Shown here one piece after another: positions 1 through 13,454 of a DNA stretch of 64,000 nt; positions within the stretch are counted from its first letter, which is position 1, and the number at the start of each line of letters is the position of its first letter. The notes under the pieces were generated by a model. The model was not told the DNA's origin. It did no database searches and saw only the letters and a list, made by a program, of their open reading frames with translations. This DNA comes from Trematomus loennbergii (lineage: Eukaryota > Chordata > Actinopteri > Perciformes > Nototheniidae): contig JAAOOA010000482.1 of the NCBI GenBank assembly GCA_012861695.1, positions 242,501 to 306,500 of the forward strand, read 5' to 3'. The position numbers were made by a program, and so were the translations under genes.

Positions 1-777
1 GAACACACACCGACAGTCTGAACACACCGACAGCCCTGAACACACACTGACAGTCTGAACACACACTGACAGCCTGAACACACACTGACAGCCTGAACAC
101 ACACTGACAGCCTGAACACACACTGACAGTCTGAACACACACGACAGCCTGAACACACACTGACCGCCTGAACACACACGACAGCCTGAAACACACTCAG
201 ACAGTCTGAACACACACCGACAGCCTGAACACACACCGACAGCCTGAACACACACTGACAGTCTGAACACACACTGACAGCCTGAACACACACTGACAGC
301 CTGAACACACACTGACAGCCTGAACACACACGACAGCCTGACAGCCTGAACACACACTGACAGCCTGAACACACACTGACAGTCTGAACACACACTGACA
401 GCCTGAACACACACTGACAGTCTGAACACACACTGACAGTCTGAACACACACTGACAGCCTGAACACACACTGACAGCCTGAACACACACTGACAGCCTG
501 AACACACACTGACAGCCTGAACACACACTGACAGCCTGAACACACACTGACAGCCTGAACACACACTGACAGCCTGAACACACACTGACAGCCTGAACAC
601 AGCCTGAACACACACTGACAGCCTGAACACACACTGACAGTCTGAACACACACTGACAGCCTGAACACACACTGACAGTCTGAACACACACTGACAGTCT
701 GAACACACACTGACAGCCTGAACACACACTGACAGCCTGAACACACACTGACAGCCTGAACACACACTGACAGTCTG
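1..777. repeat. 19-bp minisatellite array
   Basis: About 40 tandem copies of a 19-bp unit (core GAACACACACTGACAGCCT), with C/T variants in the GCCT/GTCT positions and a few copies missing bases. The array is cut by the window's left edge. It has long open frames on the minus strand because three units make 57 bases, an exact multiple of 3 with no stop; the translation is a 19-residue repeat and has no sign of being a real protein. Confidence 0.95.
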
Positions 778-1266
778 CAGCTCGTGTGTGTCGTTGTGTT
801 GAAGTGAGAAAACGGCCTGACAGGATGGAGTTTCTGAGGAATCTTCTCCTCCATCTGTTTCCCTCGTTCCTCTGATCTCACGCAGCAGAGCTCTGAGCCT
901 CTCCAGAGCCAACAGGTAGCAGAGGGCTGGAAGTGGAGACCTGGCTTTTAGACCCACATTTTCCATCCCTTCATGCATCTGCAGGCACCATGAAAACAAA
1001 TACTCTTGTAATTACTTAAATCCTCAAGCCTGCCCACTCCTGTTCAACTCGAGCAGCAGAGGAAATCTCCAGGCTAGAAGACTGTTTTTTGAAAAGGCAG
1101 CGATGTTGAGTTTTGCAATAAAAGCCCAAAAGACACTTTAACCCGTCAGATAACAAGAGCTGCTTAACCTCGATGTGAAAAGGCAAAGCCGCTCCAGGCA
1201 CAACGTCAGAATATAAAAAAGGGTTTGGATTCATTATTTCCATGATCTATTGTTGTGTTAATGTGG
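778..1266. other. Intergenic sequence, nothing recognised
   Basis: Non-repetitive sequence between the 19-bp array and the first hAT element. The 75-codon open frame on the minus strand near 1016-1243 has no recognisable domain and no gene context, so I do not call it. Confidence 0.5.
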
Positions 1267-1274
1267 TCCATTAC

Positions 1275-1900
1275 CAGGGTTGCAAAGGGGCGGAACATTT
1301 CCAGAAAGTTAAGCTGGGGAATTTTGGAATATTCGATGCAAAATTAAACAAAAAACATGAATTTCAACAGATTTTTTTTAAAATTTTTTTAAAAGTAGAA
1401 CAGAAACAAGTTTAAATTATTTTATCGAACAATTATTTGTTTCATTGAAGAACGAAAACAGCAATGTTGAGTTAAATATTACTCTTCCCCCCCAACCCCA
1501 CTCATTAAAAAATGAACAGAAACGCACCCCCCATCCAAAAATCCCCACAAAGTCCCATTCAAAATGTTAAAAGAAAAGATGTGGCTTCATTCGTCTCGTG
1601 CTTTGGGCTCAAAAGTGTGATCCAGTCTTCTCTAAATCATCTGTGCATGTGCTGGAGGGATGCACAGTGCCTGTAGGGGGTGTGGTCTCAATAGCCATGC
1701 AGTAAGCAGTGTGCTATGGCATGGATATTCAAGTGTACTTGAATGGCATCTGTTTGTTTTAGTCAAGATTAAGCTAAAATATACTTTCCCAAACTATATT
1801 TAAGTTCCCTACGAAGAGCCGACCTTCAATTTAGAAAATTCCCAGTTTATTCCCATGGAAAGTTTCCATCTTTGAAAATTCCCGGAATTTTGCAACCCTA
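1275..1900. mobile_element. Non-autonomous hAT-type DNA transposon
   Basis: The element starts CAGGGTTGCAA and ends TTGCAACCCTA, so the ends are inverted repeats. It is flanked on both sides by the same 8 bases, TCCATTAC (1267-1274 and 1901-1908). An 8-bp target duplication and short ends of this kind are the hallmark of hAT elements. Further in, both sides carry related AATTTTCC/GGAAAATT motifs. The 626-bp body has no transposase frame, so it is a non-autonomous copy. Confidence 0.88.
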
Positions 1901-1944
1901 TCCATTACTGAGCCAATTCCTGCATTTGTGAGAAAAAAAGGGAC

Positions 1945-2380
1945 TCGAGTAAAAGTACAAAAGTATTGCCGTCAAAAACGTTATTAAAGTACAAAAAGTA
2001 CTTATTCTGCACAATGGCTCATTTCAGTAACAGGAAGTACACGAAGTATAGTATTAATAGTATAAGTATGCAGAAAAGCAATATTTTATCATCCTGTTTT
2101 TATCACTTAGTTTAATGTGGAGCCAATTCGTAAAATATTTCATGAATGAGTAGTAATGCATCATCGTATAAGCATATCAGCTGTTTTCATAGAGAACATG
2201 TACATGGAGGTGTAAAAGGTGGATATTGGCTATGAAATGTACTTGAAGTATAACGGACGGGGTTTTGTCTAAACCGGGTAACAGGAGCTCAGAGTTTCCC
2301 TGAAGGAGTAAAGTACAATTTTGTACAAAAATAATACTCAAGTATTGTACTTTGTTACTTTACACCACGTTTCCTTTTTA
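1945..2380. mobile_element. Remnant of the common fish TACTTGAGTAAAAGTA element
   Basis: Repeated TAAAGTAC/GTACTTTA motifs at both edges, including a right edge of the CTCAAGTATTGTACTTTGTTAC type. The same family appears near 10812, 12190, 13011 and 32290. No coding sequence. Boundaries are approximate. Confidence 0.5.
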
Positions 2381-2514
2381 GATCATTAAAGATAAGTCAG
2401 TAAAGATGCATTTATATAGAAAGTGAAAAAGCCCCTTCAAGCATTTTAACCTCAAGACATTCTGAATAAAGCACCTGGGCGACGTCTTGATTCAGACATG
2501 ACTTCTACTCCTAA

Positions 2515-3420
2515 AGGTCACCTATTATACTGCTTCTCATCAATATATCACAGCTCTCAGATATATCCAGAGCCTGTCTCTGATTGGCTGAAACACCAAA
2601 CAGATCATTGCAGCATTACCCATAATCCCCTCTGTTTCAGCCCTGTTTCCAAAGTGCTGATTCTCTGTCTGTGACTTTAGATGAAAATAAGGAGCCCCCC
2701 CCACGCCCCTCTGAGAGACATTTGGTTACAAAGAACTCAATGGTGCTCTAGGAGGAGATTCAGGTGATAAGGGGGGGGGGGGGGGGGTTACCTTGGTTGG
2801 TGATTGGCTAATGGTTACACAAGACAAAACATCGTTATGACATCATCAAGTGGCCAAAATCTGATCAGCTCATTTTCAGACAGGTTTTTATATAAGAAGA
2901 GGGGACACATGTTGATGTAGAAGAGACATGAAGAAGAGGGACACATGTTGATGTAGAAGAGACATGAAGAAGAGGGGACACATGTTGATGTAGAAGACAT
3001 GAAGAAGAGGGGACACATGTTGATGTAGAAGAGACATGGAGAAGAGGGGACACATGTTTGATGTAGAAGAGACATGAAGAAGAGGGGACACATGTTGATG
3101 TAGAAGAGACATGAAGAAGAGGGGACAATGTTGATGTAGAAGAGACATGAAGAAGAGGGGACACATGTTGATGTAGAAGAGACATGAAGAAGAGGGACAC
3201 ATGTTGATGAAGAAGAGACATGAAGAAGAGGGGACACATGTTGATGTAGAAGAGACATGAAGAAGAGGGGACACATGTTGATGTAGAAGAGACATGAAGA
3301 AGAGGGGACACATGTTGATGTAGAAGAGACATGAAGAAGAGAGGGGACACATGTTGATGTAGAAGAGACATGAAGAAGAGGGTGATGTAGAAGAAGTGGA
3401 TTTACATAAATAGGTGACCT
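2515..3420. mobile_element. TTAA-type non-autonomous transposon containing a minisatellite
   Basis: The left end AGGTCACCTATTATA and the right end (reverse complement AGGTCACCTATTTATG) are inverted repeats. The right end is followed by TTAA (3421-3424) and the left end is preceded by CTAA, a one-base variant. Most of the right half has been replaced by a 37-bp tandem array. A 17-base G run (2771-2787) lies inside. No transposase frame is present. Confidence 0.7.
2887..3390. repeat. 37-bp minisatellite array inside a transposon
   Basis: About 13 copies of a 37-bp unit built on ACACATGTTGATGTAGAAG and AGACATGAAGAAGAGGGG. All three minus-strand frames stay open over several copies, which explains three overlapping long frames here. 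These are not genes. Several copies differ by one- to four-base indels. Confidence 0.93.
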
Positions 3421-3424
3421 TTAA

Positions 3425-4135
3425 ATAACAAAGATGCTTGCACTAAGAGCATGGATTTCAGAGCATTAGCATTGCTCTGAAATGCAAATATAATTATATA
3501 GGAGCGAACACACAGCACAAACTGAGGTGTTGATGTTCTAGCTTTCAGGAGTCTCTGTAAATCCAAATTAAACGGGATCTATATTTCAAAATTCAGCACA
3601 TTTTTATTAAGATAAAGGAAAAATAGATCCTACAGAACATGTATCACCGGGGTTCGGGTTAATATTTGGAATATCAGCCCGTTCAGTTTCTCCTGCACAC
3701 ATCCTCCTGTGATTATTGAGCCACTAAAACCTCCTGAGTTTTATTGTTTTTTTATTAAATCTTAATTCTAATGTGTACTTTCTCCTCCATGAAGGAAGTA
3801 ACAGAGACAGGTGTCCTTCTTCGCAGCAGCAGGCGAGCTAACGGCAAGAATATTGCAAAATTAACCAACCAGCTGTAAGCAGAGCGTCCAACAAATGAAG
3901 CTCAGCGCAAGTTCAACCAGGAAGACCTTCTTTACTCATTCATTTACTATTCCCATGTAACTACTCTCTCTCCTCTCAATAAGTGATCGGGGGCGTCACT
4001 CCCCAGCTTAACCAATCACTTCGCTCTATTCTCACAAGCCTATCACAGCGCTCCGCTAAACCTTTTAAATCTGCTCTCGCCCCTGACAGCTGTCATTTCA
4101 GGTGACTCGACGCAACCCTCCTCCAACCCTTTGCA
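3425..4135. other. Intergenic sequence, nothing recognised
   Basis: Mixed AT-rich sequence between the 37-bp and the 58-bp arrays. I see no gene and no clear repeat boundary. Confidence 0.4.
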
Positions 4136-4735
4136 CCTCCTGTCCCTCTGAATCCAGGGTCAAGCTAAGCCCCTCCCCTTCAGACCGACCCCAACTATCC
4201 ATTCACCACCACCAGGGTCACACTAAGCCCTCCCCTTCAGACCGACCCCAACTATCCATTCACCACCACCAGGGTCAAGCTAAGCCCCTCCCCTTCAGAC
4301 CGAACCCAACCATCCATTCACCACCAGCAGGGTCAAGCTAAGCCACTCCCCTTCAGACCGACCCCACTATCCATTCACCACCACCAGGGTGAAGCTAAGC
4401 CACTCCCCTTCAGACAGACCCCAACTATCCATTCACCACCACCAGGTCAAGCTAAGCCACTCCCCTTCAGACCGAACCCAACCATCCATTCACACCACCA
4501 GGGTCAAGCTAAGCCCCTCCCCTTCAGACCGACCCCAACTATCCATTCACCACCACCAGGGTGAAGCTAAGCCACTCCCCTTCAGACAGACCCCAACTAT
4601 CCATTCACCACCACCAGGGTCAGCTAAGCACTCCCCTTCAGACCGAACCCAACCATCCATTCACCACCACCAGGGTCACGCTAAGCCACTCCCCTTCAGA
4701 CCGACCCAACCATCCATTCACCACCACCAGTGTCT
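4136..4735. repeat. 58-bp minisatellite array
   Basis: About 10 copies of a 58-bp unit with the parts GGGTCAAGCTAAGCC, CTCCCCTTCAGACCGAC and TATCCATTCACCACCACC. Copies alternate between GGTCAAGC and GGTGAAGC and between ACCGACC and ACAGACC, which points to a higher-order pattern of about two units in part of the array. The plus-strand open frames at 4102-4341 and 4389-4799 are by-products of the repeat. Confidence 0.93.
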
Positions 4736-5670
4736 AGACCCGGGGTTTTCATTGGATCGGTTCTCCCCTCCTGATGATACTCCTGCACAACGGGCCTAAT
4801 CGCCAAAACTCCATTACATTCATTCGTGTATTCCTGGCAATAAATATGTGTTCTTATCAAAACCGCCTCTCCTGATTGAACACTTCATATCCTTCCAAAA
4901 GTCACGTCCATGCAGTGAAAGAACTCTTTAATCTACTTCTATAGAAAGAAGCCCTCACTGTGTGCACGCGGACAGAGCGACTGAGTAAGAAGTTAATTGC
5001 ATTAAATTGTAATAAGTCATTAAACCAATCTAACATCGAAATATTAAATCAGGCAATTTCCTTAAATGCACTTTTCTCCGCTCAGAATGACACTTTTTGT
5101 TGTTGTTGTTGTGATTGACATATGAACTACTTTCTTTGGGCATCAGAGCAGGAAGTACAAATACAATTGTTTGTTCTAATTTGTTGGTATTTATATCAAA
5201 TCATTTTAATTATCAAGCTGAACTTATAACACGTAGAGAATATTGGTTTTAAATAGAGCTTACAAAAAACTCATACCACGGTATTTATTTATTCTTTAAT
5301 GATTGTATTTAAATGTCTACGTTGTTCCTATCGTAGGCAGTCCCTCGAACACATTCTTAGGCTCGACTTTACTTTAGACATTTCACCAGCGCTGCTCGTT
5401 GAAGTATTTCCATTAATTCGTCGTCCTGTTGAAGAGGTTGGATTAAATACTTTGTGTTACTTCCTTAGACCAGATGGTGCATTTGTGTGAGATCATTAAT
5501 CTCTATATTGGCTGAACCATCATACGTCGTTATCTCACTTCCTGTCTCTTTGATTTATTCTTACTTCCTGTTTTTAAGTTATTACTACATTATATTGTGA
5601 AGGCTTTGAACTGCAGACACAGACCTGACTTTCATTACTAATTGAAGACAATAAACATCCTAAATATGTT
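4736..5670. other. Intergenic sequence with a short TTG repeat
   Basis: Contains a short TTG microsatellite near 5098-5112 and otherwise unremarkable AT-rich sequence. No gene recognised. Confidence 0.4.
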
Positions 5671-5675
5671 TATCT

Positions 5676-5985
5676 TTCTTGGATGGGCCCTCTGCTCTTC
5701 GGGGGGTTCCTTCTATTGTTCTGTAGGTTTTAGTGCATGTAATGGTCAAATCCCTGTGTTTCCCCCCGCCTGAAAACGCCTCCATTGGACTCCTTGTTTT
5801 CTTCCGGAACATAGTGACATCACTAAGTAACATGTGTACACATTGTACCTGATAGGCTAAGAGGCGGGACATTTCTAAGTGGTTGACCAATCACAACAGA
5901 GCCGTCGAGCTAACCGATCAGAGCAGCTCTGGTTTCAGACAGAGGTGAAAGAGGGGCAAGGCAGTATGAGAAAAACAGCCAAAAA
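5676..5985 (-). mobile_element. Fragment of the TTAA/AGGGGCC transposon family, minus orientation
   Basis: Shares with the body at 7400-7735 (in reverse complement) the blocks around GGTTGACCAATCACAACAGA, TAGCCTATCAGGTACAATGTG and the extended GTTTTAGTGCATGTAATGG motif. This is the internal part of the family whose end makes up the 57-bp minisatellite unit. No coding sequence. Confidence 0.6.
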
Positions 5986-5989
5986 TACA

Positions 5990-6590
5990 TTAAAAAAAAC
6001 ATTGACTTCCAGACCAGGGGACAGGAAGTGATTAAAAGCTGCATAATTTCCAGGTTTTAGGACTCATTGCTGCACCCCTCTGTACCATCACTACAAAAAC
6101 ACTATGATATCAACCTGAAGTGATACGGTCCACTCCTAGCTGAAGCGTTACAGACCGGTTAGTTTCCTCGTCCTCTGAGCTCACCTTCATGCAACACAGA
6201 GACAAACTACAGCTCTGCAGAGTTCAATGACAGAAAAGGAGAAGTGAAACTGAGAATTACCAGGAAACAAGTCGTTAAAGAAGTGTTGAGTAATAGTGAG
6301 TGTGGCCAGATATGAAAATGAAAGTGTAGGTGTTGAAAATATACAGCCACTTTACACTATACTGTCCTTTCTAGATCTGTCACTTCACCGCCCTTACAGT
6401 GTACTAAATACATTTTAATGGTTTTAACATCAAGATTATAGTCAATTAATTAAACTGCATGATGATGATGATACGTTAACAGCTGCATGACTTGTCCTGT
6501 GTGAAGGACTCAGATGCACTAAAGAACTTTTTAGATTTCCTAACATTTCCCCACCTGCAGCTCAGGTTCATCCAATCAAACGCTCTCTCC
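5990..6590. other. Intergenic sequence, nothing recognised
   Basis: No gene, RNA or clear repeat seen, apart from a short GAT repeat near 6461-6470. Confidence 0.4.
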
Positions 6591-6609
6591 TGGGACATGT
6601 GTCCATGCT

Positions 6610-7400
6610 TTAAAGAGTCCTCTCCTGCTGATGTTCAGGTGTATATCAGTATGTAGTGTCTCTACTTTAAAGAGTCCTCTCCTGCTGATGTTCAGGTGTA
6701 TATCAGTATGTAGTGTCTCTACTTTAAAGAGTCCTCTCCTGCTGATGTTCAGGTGTATATCAGTATGTAGTGTCTCTACTTTAAAGAGTCCTCTCCTGCT
6801 GATGTTCAGGTGTATATCAGTATGTAGTGTGTCTACTTTAAAGAGTCCTCTCCTGCTGATGTGCAGTGTATATCAGTATGTAGTGCCTCTACTTTAAAGA
6901 GTCCTCTCCTGCTGATGTTCAGGTGTATATCAGTATGTAGTGTCTCTACTTTAAGAGTCCTCTCCTCCTGATGTTCAGGTGTATATCAGTATGTAGTGTC
7001 TCTACTTTAAAGAGTTCTCTCCTGCTGATGTTCAGGTGTATATCAGTATGTAGTGTCTCTACTTTAAAGAGTCCTCTCCTGCTGATGTTCAGGTGTATTC
7101 AGTATGTAGTGTCTCTACTTTAAAGAGTCCTCTCCTGCTGATGTTCAGGTGTATATCAGTATGTAGTGTCTCTACTTTAAAGAGTCCTCTCCTGCTGATG
7201 TTCAGGTGTATATCAGTATGTAGTGTCTCTACTTTAAAAGACCTCTCCTGCTGATGTTCAGTGTATATCAGTATGTAGTGTCTCTACTTTAAAGAGTCCT
7301 CTCCTGCTGATGTTCAGGTGTATATCAGTATGTAGTGTCTCTACTTTAAAGAGTCCTCTCCTGCTGATGTTCAGGTGTATATCAGTATGTGTGTCTCTAC
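6610..7400. repeat. 57-bp minisatellite array, locus 1
   Basis: About 14 copies of a 57-bp unit. Each unit starts TTTAAAGAGTCCTCTCCTGC, continues with TGATGTTCAGGTGTATATCA, and ends with GTATGTAGTGTCTCTAC. The unit begins with TTAA plus sequence resembling the end of a transposon family, and the array runs straight into that family's internal sequence at 7400. Since 57 is 3 x 19, long repetitive plus-strand frames arise; they are not genes. Confidence 0.95.
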
Positions 7401-7735
7401 ATGTCTCCATGCTTTATGTTCAAAAAGCTCTTTATTTTTCTCATACTGCCTGTGCTGCAGCACCTCTTTTCACCCTCTGTCTGAAGCCAGAGCCCAGTCT
7501 GCTCCGATTGGTTAGCTGGCCGGCTCTGTTGTGATTGGTCAACAGCTTAGAGATGTCCCGCCCCTTAGCCTATCACGTACAATGTGTTGGAGCGCTAGTC
7601 AATAGGATTGTGAGTGTTACACCACTCAGCCTGAGCACACACACCACACTTTGTTCTGGAGGTAAACAAAGGAGAGCACAGGGGGGAGTGTGTGGGAGAG
7701 AAACTCCCTCTGGAGAGATTGTGGCCTCTTTAAAT
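7400..7735 (+). mobile_element. Body of the TTAA/AGGGGCC transposon family
   Basis: Sequence directly after the 57-bp array, with the family landmarks CTCATACTGCCTGTGCTGCA, GATTGGTTAGCTGGCCGGCT and CTTAGCCTATCACGTACAAT. The same landmarks occur at 12302-12660 and, inverted, at 5676-5985. It contains no transposase. The right end cannot be fixed. Confidence 0.65.
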
Positions 7736-7799
7736 AGCATCCTTTTTCAATAATGTTTACAATCAATAATGAACAGATAAGCAGAAATTCTCCTGGCAC

Positions 7800-8313
7800 T
7801 AGGGCTGCACGATATATCGTGTCGTGACGATAATCGCGATATTCACATTGCGTGGTTTAAATAAAAATAAATGTGGGACGCATTAACTCAAACACGTCAT
7901 GTTACAATTATTTGCTGCTTGCTACAAAAGGAAAACTCATGTCAGGGGTTCTTGAGTGAGTGACAGCAAACCACCAATCAAATCTCCAAGCAAACGGACC
8001 CGGTGATCAAAGGTAGAAACACTGAATAAAGTCGTTTCATGTGTTTCTCCAGGGCAGTTCTGCGCTGCTAACCGAGCTAGCTCAGCTTGTTGCTCTGATA
8101 ACTGAAGATCCAGACGTCCGTGACTAAAATCCTTCATCCGGTTAAATATAGTTAAGAAAATACCAATTGTATATCATTAAAGTTCAAGAAAGAATGGTTT
8201 GCGGGGGAAAAAAACGTATTTTCTTCAATGCCTGTATGTTTTCATATCACAATAAATATCGCAGGGGGAAAGAAAATCGCAATGTCAGTTTTTTCCAATA
8301 TCGTGCAGCCCTA
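7800..8313. mobile_element. Non-autonomous hAT-type element
   Basis: Starts TAGGGCTGCACGATAT and ends ATATCGTGCAGCCCTA, and is flanked by an exact 8-bp duplication CCTGGCAC (7792-7799 and 8314-8321). Length is 514 bp. CGATAATCGCGATATT-like motifs next to the ends are typical of this fish hAT group. No transposase frame. Confidence 0.9.
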
Positions 8314-8726
8314 CCTGGCACCCTTTTTTTTTTATTTAAAAGCGCTATTGGGCGTCACGTCGAGCGCTCCCTGTTCTGCTCGTCTCCCTGTGATCCTCCT
8401 TCTGCTTCTAATCTGCATCCATTTATACACAGAGACATATTGGATTATGTGCCGGATTACACGGCAGCACACATCCTGTGCTCACAGAGAGGAGGCGATC
8501 ACCTGGCAGCTTGTCAGCGGCCTCGCCCTCTGAGCGCTGGCTCGACTCGTTTTACAATGCTCAAAACACAAAGAGGAGGAAGGAGTGAAGCGGCTCTGCA
8601 GGAGGAAGCTCGCTGAGTCATCACACACTTTGAGGTTATCTGGTGAAAAGTGAGATTTAATCTGGAAATGGAGTTTATTTTCCTAACTGCTCAAGGAAGT
8701 ATACTCTGAACAGTCATGTTCACACT

Positions 8727-8985
8727 AGGGTTGCTCAATTCATTTTAATATTTTAATCGCAATTACGATTTTGGCTTGCAACGATTATGAAAACAACATA
8801 ATCGAAATAAAATGATTATTTATTTTTATTTTGTATTATTAAATATTTAAAAAGATATATATTCTTTTTTGTATTGGTTTTTCAGTTGAATTATACTTAA
8901 AGTTCAGGGTAATCACTGTTAAAAACATACTACACTTTTTTTCCCAATAAATTGATTTTTTCAAAGTAAATAGATAATCGTTTTT
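8727..8985. mobile_element. Left end of a hAT-like element
   Basis: Begins TAGGGTTGCTCAATTC followed by TTTTAATCGCAATTACGATT, a fish hAT-type end. No matching right end was found nearby, and the long CA tract that follows may have replaced it. Confidence 0.45.
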
Positions 8986-8987
8986 AC

Positions 8988-10357
<1,370 letters not shown>

Positions 10358-10495
10358 ATAAAACCAGTTAACTGGGAATATAAAACCAGTTAACTGGGAA
10401 TATAAAACCAGTTAACTGGGAATATAAAACCAGTTAACTGGGAATATAAAACCAGTTAACTCAGGATATAAACAGATTTAACTGAGGATGTAAAA
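10358..10495. repeat. 22-bp tandem repeat
   Basis: About six copies of a 22-bp unit containing CCAGTTAACTGGGAATATAA. The CCAGTTAACTGG part is itself palindromic, so each unit can fold or act as a short inverted repeat. The last copies diverge. Confidence 0.88.
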
Positions 10496-10811
10496 CCAGA
10501 CTCAAGAAAAGTCAAACTTCTCTTTTTGTGGTGGAAAGAAGTTTCCCAGCGAGGCAGGATCACACATTAAAGTGTACCTGTACACTGAGGTACAAGTACA
10601 CACTTTAATACAACTTTGAAAACTAGTTTCTATAAGTCATGCATCAAGCTGTTGATAAATGGTGCGTTTACAGTCCTGCCATGAATAAATAAACCACAAT
10701 GACTTGATGCCACTGAGCAAACACAAAGGGGGCGGAGCAATACAAGTGTCTTCTTTTATGTTCAGACTTTACTATCAATAAAGTTTCCTTAAGGCTTTGT
10801 TAGTAATCACT

Positions 10812-11300
10812 GAAGGTGGAAGAAGTACTCAGATATTGTACTAGAGTAAAAGTACTCCGATGTTGTACTAGGGTAGAAGTACTCAGATATTGTACTAGGG
10901 TAAAAGTAAAAGTACTTAGATCTTGTACTTGAGTAAAAGTAGAACTACACAGATATTGTACTTGATTAAAAGTCAAGTACTCAGGTCTTGTACTTGAGTA
11001 AAAGTAGAAGTACCAGAGTGTAGGAATACTCTGTTTCAGTAAAAGTCCTGCATTCAAAATGTTCCTCAAGTGAAAGTAGGAAAGTATTCTCATCAAAATA
11101 TAGTTAAAGTAGCGACAGTAAAAGTAGTCATTGTGCAGATTGGTCCATTTCAGAATAATATATATGATATGTTTTATAATGATTGATCATGAAAGTGTTC
11201 TCAAAGCTGGTAAAGGTGCAGCTAGTTTGAATGACTTTGTATACTGCAGGGTAGCTTGTGAATTTACTCCAGGTGGAACTAAAGTCTGATTTAACACTTG
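10812..11300. mobile_element. Fish TACTTGAGTAAAAGTA-type element with internal tandem repeats
   Basis: Starts GGTGGAAGAAGTACTCAG and continues with five to seven degenerate copies (about 30 bp each) of AGTACTCAGATATTGTACTT plus GAGTAAAAGTA, then AAAAGTCCTGCATTCAAAAT. A related inverted piece lies at 11345-11425 and facing ends at 12190-12240 and 13011-13175. No coding sequence. Confidence 0.6.
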
Positions 11301-11429
11301 ATTATATTCACATCATTCATCCACATCTGTAAAGTAATTAAAGGTATTCCTACACTTTGGTACTTCTACTTTTACACAAGTACAAGATCTGCGTACTTCT
11401 ACTTTTACACAAGTACAGGATCTGAGTAC

Positions 11430-12037
11430 TTTTTTCTGATTGGCAGCTTTGCCGAACTAGCTCAGAAGTTAGCATCCTGAAGCTAATCTGTTGCTACTTG
11501 TGTTGTTTTGCCGAAGATAACTCCACTTTGCTCGCTTGTTTTTGACACAAACACACCCATCCGTGCTCCATCTGAATGTTAACGTTTATATTTGACAGCG
11601 AAAAGTCAAAGAAGAGGAGCTTTTCACTGGTGCTAACCGTTAGCATGTTAGCACACATGGGGAAAAGTAGCACAGCTTTTTTTCTAACGCCAACTTTTAA
11701 TTCAGAAACACTACATACCCGAAGGCTCCTCTCGGTTACTTTGACGGTGACTTGTAGCTTAGTTGTATTCCAGATAACGTCAGTAAAGCAGAGTCTCCTT
11801 CCCCCCCCTCAGAGACCGCTGAGTCCGCAGACATCGACCGCAACTAGAAACTCCCACCGCCGCTACGCCGAAAACACAACAACAATATGGCAGCGGAGTC
11901 CCGCGATGCGTTCAGGGCACACTGAAAAGTCAGGACAAATGACAATAATAAAAATAAAAATAAAATTATAATATTAATAACATTAATAACATTAATATAA
12001 TATTAATAACAATAATGCATTTGGTTTATACAGTGTG
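11430..12037. other. Intergenic sequence, nothing recognised
   Basis: Unannotated sequence followed by an AT-rich run of ATTAATAA motifs (11960-12015). No gene recognised. Confidence 0.35.
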
Positions 12038-12084
<47 letters not shown>

Positions 12085-12104
12085 GTAGATAGGTAGATAG
12101 GTAG
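12038..12104. repeat. (GATA)n microsatellite
   Basis: Tandem ATAG/GATA units with a few GGTA variants at the right end. Confidence 0.93.
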
Positions 12105-12301
12105 ACGTGTGTTCAGACGTTATAATACAATACTTAAAATACTTATTATAATTAAAAAGTGGAAAAGAGAATGAACAATTAGAAGTAATATAACTGCGTA
12201 TATTTACTCAAGTACTGAAAAACTGAAGGTACTTGTACTATACTTCAGTTTGATCAGCAGGCAGGATTACACATTTACTTCCACAAGGACACCTGACATG
12301 T

Positions 12302-12660
12302 TAAAGGTCCCATGACATGGCCATTTCTACTGATCATAATTCCATTGTTGAGGTATACTAGAATAGATTTACATTGTTCAATGTTCCAAACTCACATTGG
12401 TTTCTCACACAGCATCTCTGTATAGTATGTGTATTCACTCTCTTTCCTAAACGGCTTGTTGGAGCTCCTGCCTCTGTCTGAAACCAGAGCCCTGTCTGCT
12501 CTGATTGGTTAGCTGGCCGGCTCTGTTGTGATTCAACCACTTTTAGATGTCCTGCCCCTTAGCCTATCAGGTACAATGTGTTATAGATAGAAACGCGAGT
12601 GTTACATAGTGATGTCACCATGCTCAGGGTCTGGTCTCTAGGTGAACTTGTGTTTCTAAA
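12302..12660 (+). mobile_element. TTAA-type transposon fragment
   Basis: Starts TTAAAGGTCCCATGACATGG, a TTAA followed by a transposon-end motif, and continues with the GATTGGTTAGCTGGCCGGCT and CTTAGCCTATCAGGTACAAT landmarks shared with 7400-7735. No coding capacity. The right limit is uncertain. Confidence 0.6.
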
Positions 12661-13010
12661 TGTCAGCACTGTGGTCTTCTGTCAGTGAGAGCTATTATAA
12701 AAATGATCTTAGTCTGCAGTCTCATATGTTCTGGTTCTTCTCCTCATATCAGAGCATCTTCACCACAAGACTCCACAGAGTTATTACAAATGTCCTCATG
12801 TCAGAATTTACTGTCATATGTAATCCTGCAGTCACAAACAGAGGATGCTGTAAAACCATCACAGTGTCAATGTGGATGATCCCAAATATAACTCTTTGTT
12901 TATATTGCTGCTGGGGCTAAACCTGAAGAAGTAAGACATGGTTGAACAGGAAGTGGAGAAAGGGGCGGGGCTACATTGGTGAATACTGTATTTAACTAGA
13001 AGCCAGTGGA

Positions 13011-13175
13011 GGTGTGTAAAGTAACTTGGTACGATTACTCAAGTACTGAACTTAAGTAGAATTTGAGGTACTTGTACTTTACTTGAGTATTTCTATTTTA
13101 TTCTACTTTGTACTTCCACTTCACTACAATTCAGAGGTAAATTGTGTACTTTTACTCCACTACTTTTTAATAAGT
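13011..13175. mobile_element. End of a TACTTGAGTA-type element
   Basis: GTGTAAAGTAACTTGGTACG, then ATTACTCAAGTACTGAACTT and GGTACTTGTACTTTACTTGA: the opposite end of the family seen at 10812. Confidence 0.55.
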
Positions 13176-13454
13176 CTTATTTTTGTATAATATAAGTCTT
13201 GAAATGCCAGATGTCTTCACTGTTTAATGTATTACTCACAGGAGTGAATGTGTGCTTAGCATCTTTGACCCGCCCATCTGACGCATTCAAACGAGCTTCA
13301 ACAAGTGACATGGAACCAGGGAAGTCTTTTATTCCACATTCAGTGAAGGCATCATGAGGAGGTGATCTGAGAACAGGACAGGACATGCTGCAGCTTACAG
13401 GGAAAAATAACACGGTCTATGAAAGAAGCCCTATATTATATCTAATTTATTATC

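Noticed and set aside
197..763. 188-codon repetitive minus-strand frame
   Set aside because: Translation of the 19-bp array; three units equal 57 bases without a stop.
2815..3371. Three overlapping minus-strand frames in the 37-bp array
   Set aside because: All three frames are open over the repeat, as expected from the unit sequence, not from a gene.
6610..7400. Regular repeats considered as a CRISPR array
   Set aside because: The units are directly adjacent with no unique spacers, and the organism is a vertebrate.
11576..11971. 131-codon plus-strand frame
   Set aside because: Starts in mixed intergenic sequence and ends in an AT-rich run; no domain, splice signal or neighbour supports it.
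13177..13413. 78-codon minus-strand frame next to the second 57-bp array
   Set aside because: Adjacent to transposon ends; no domain and no start context.
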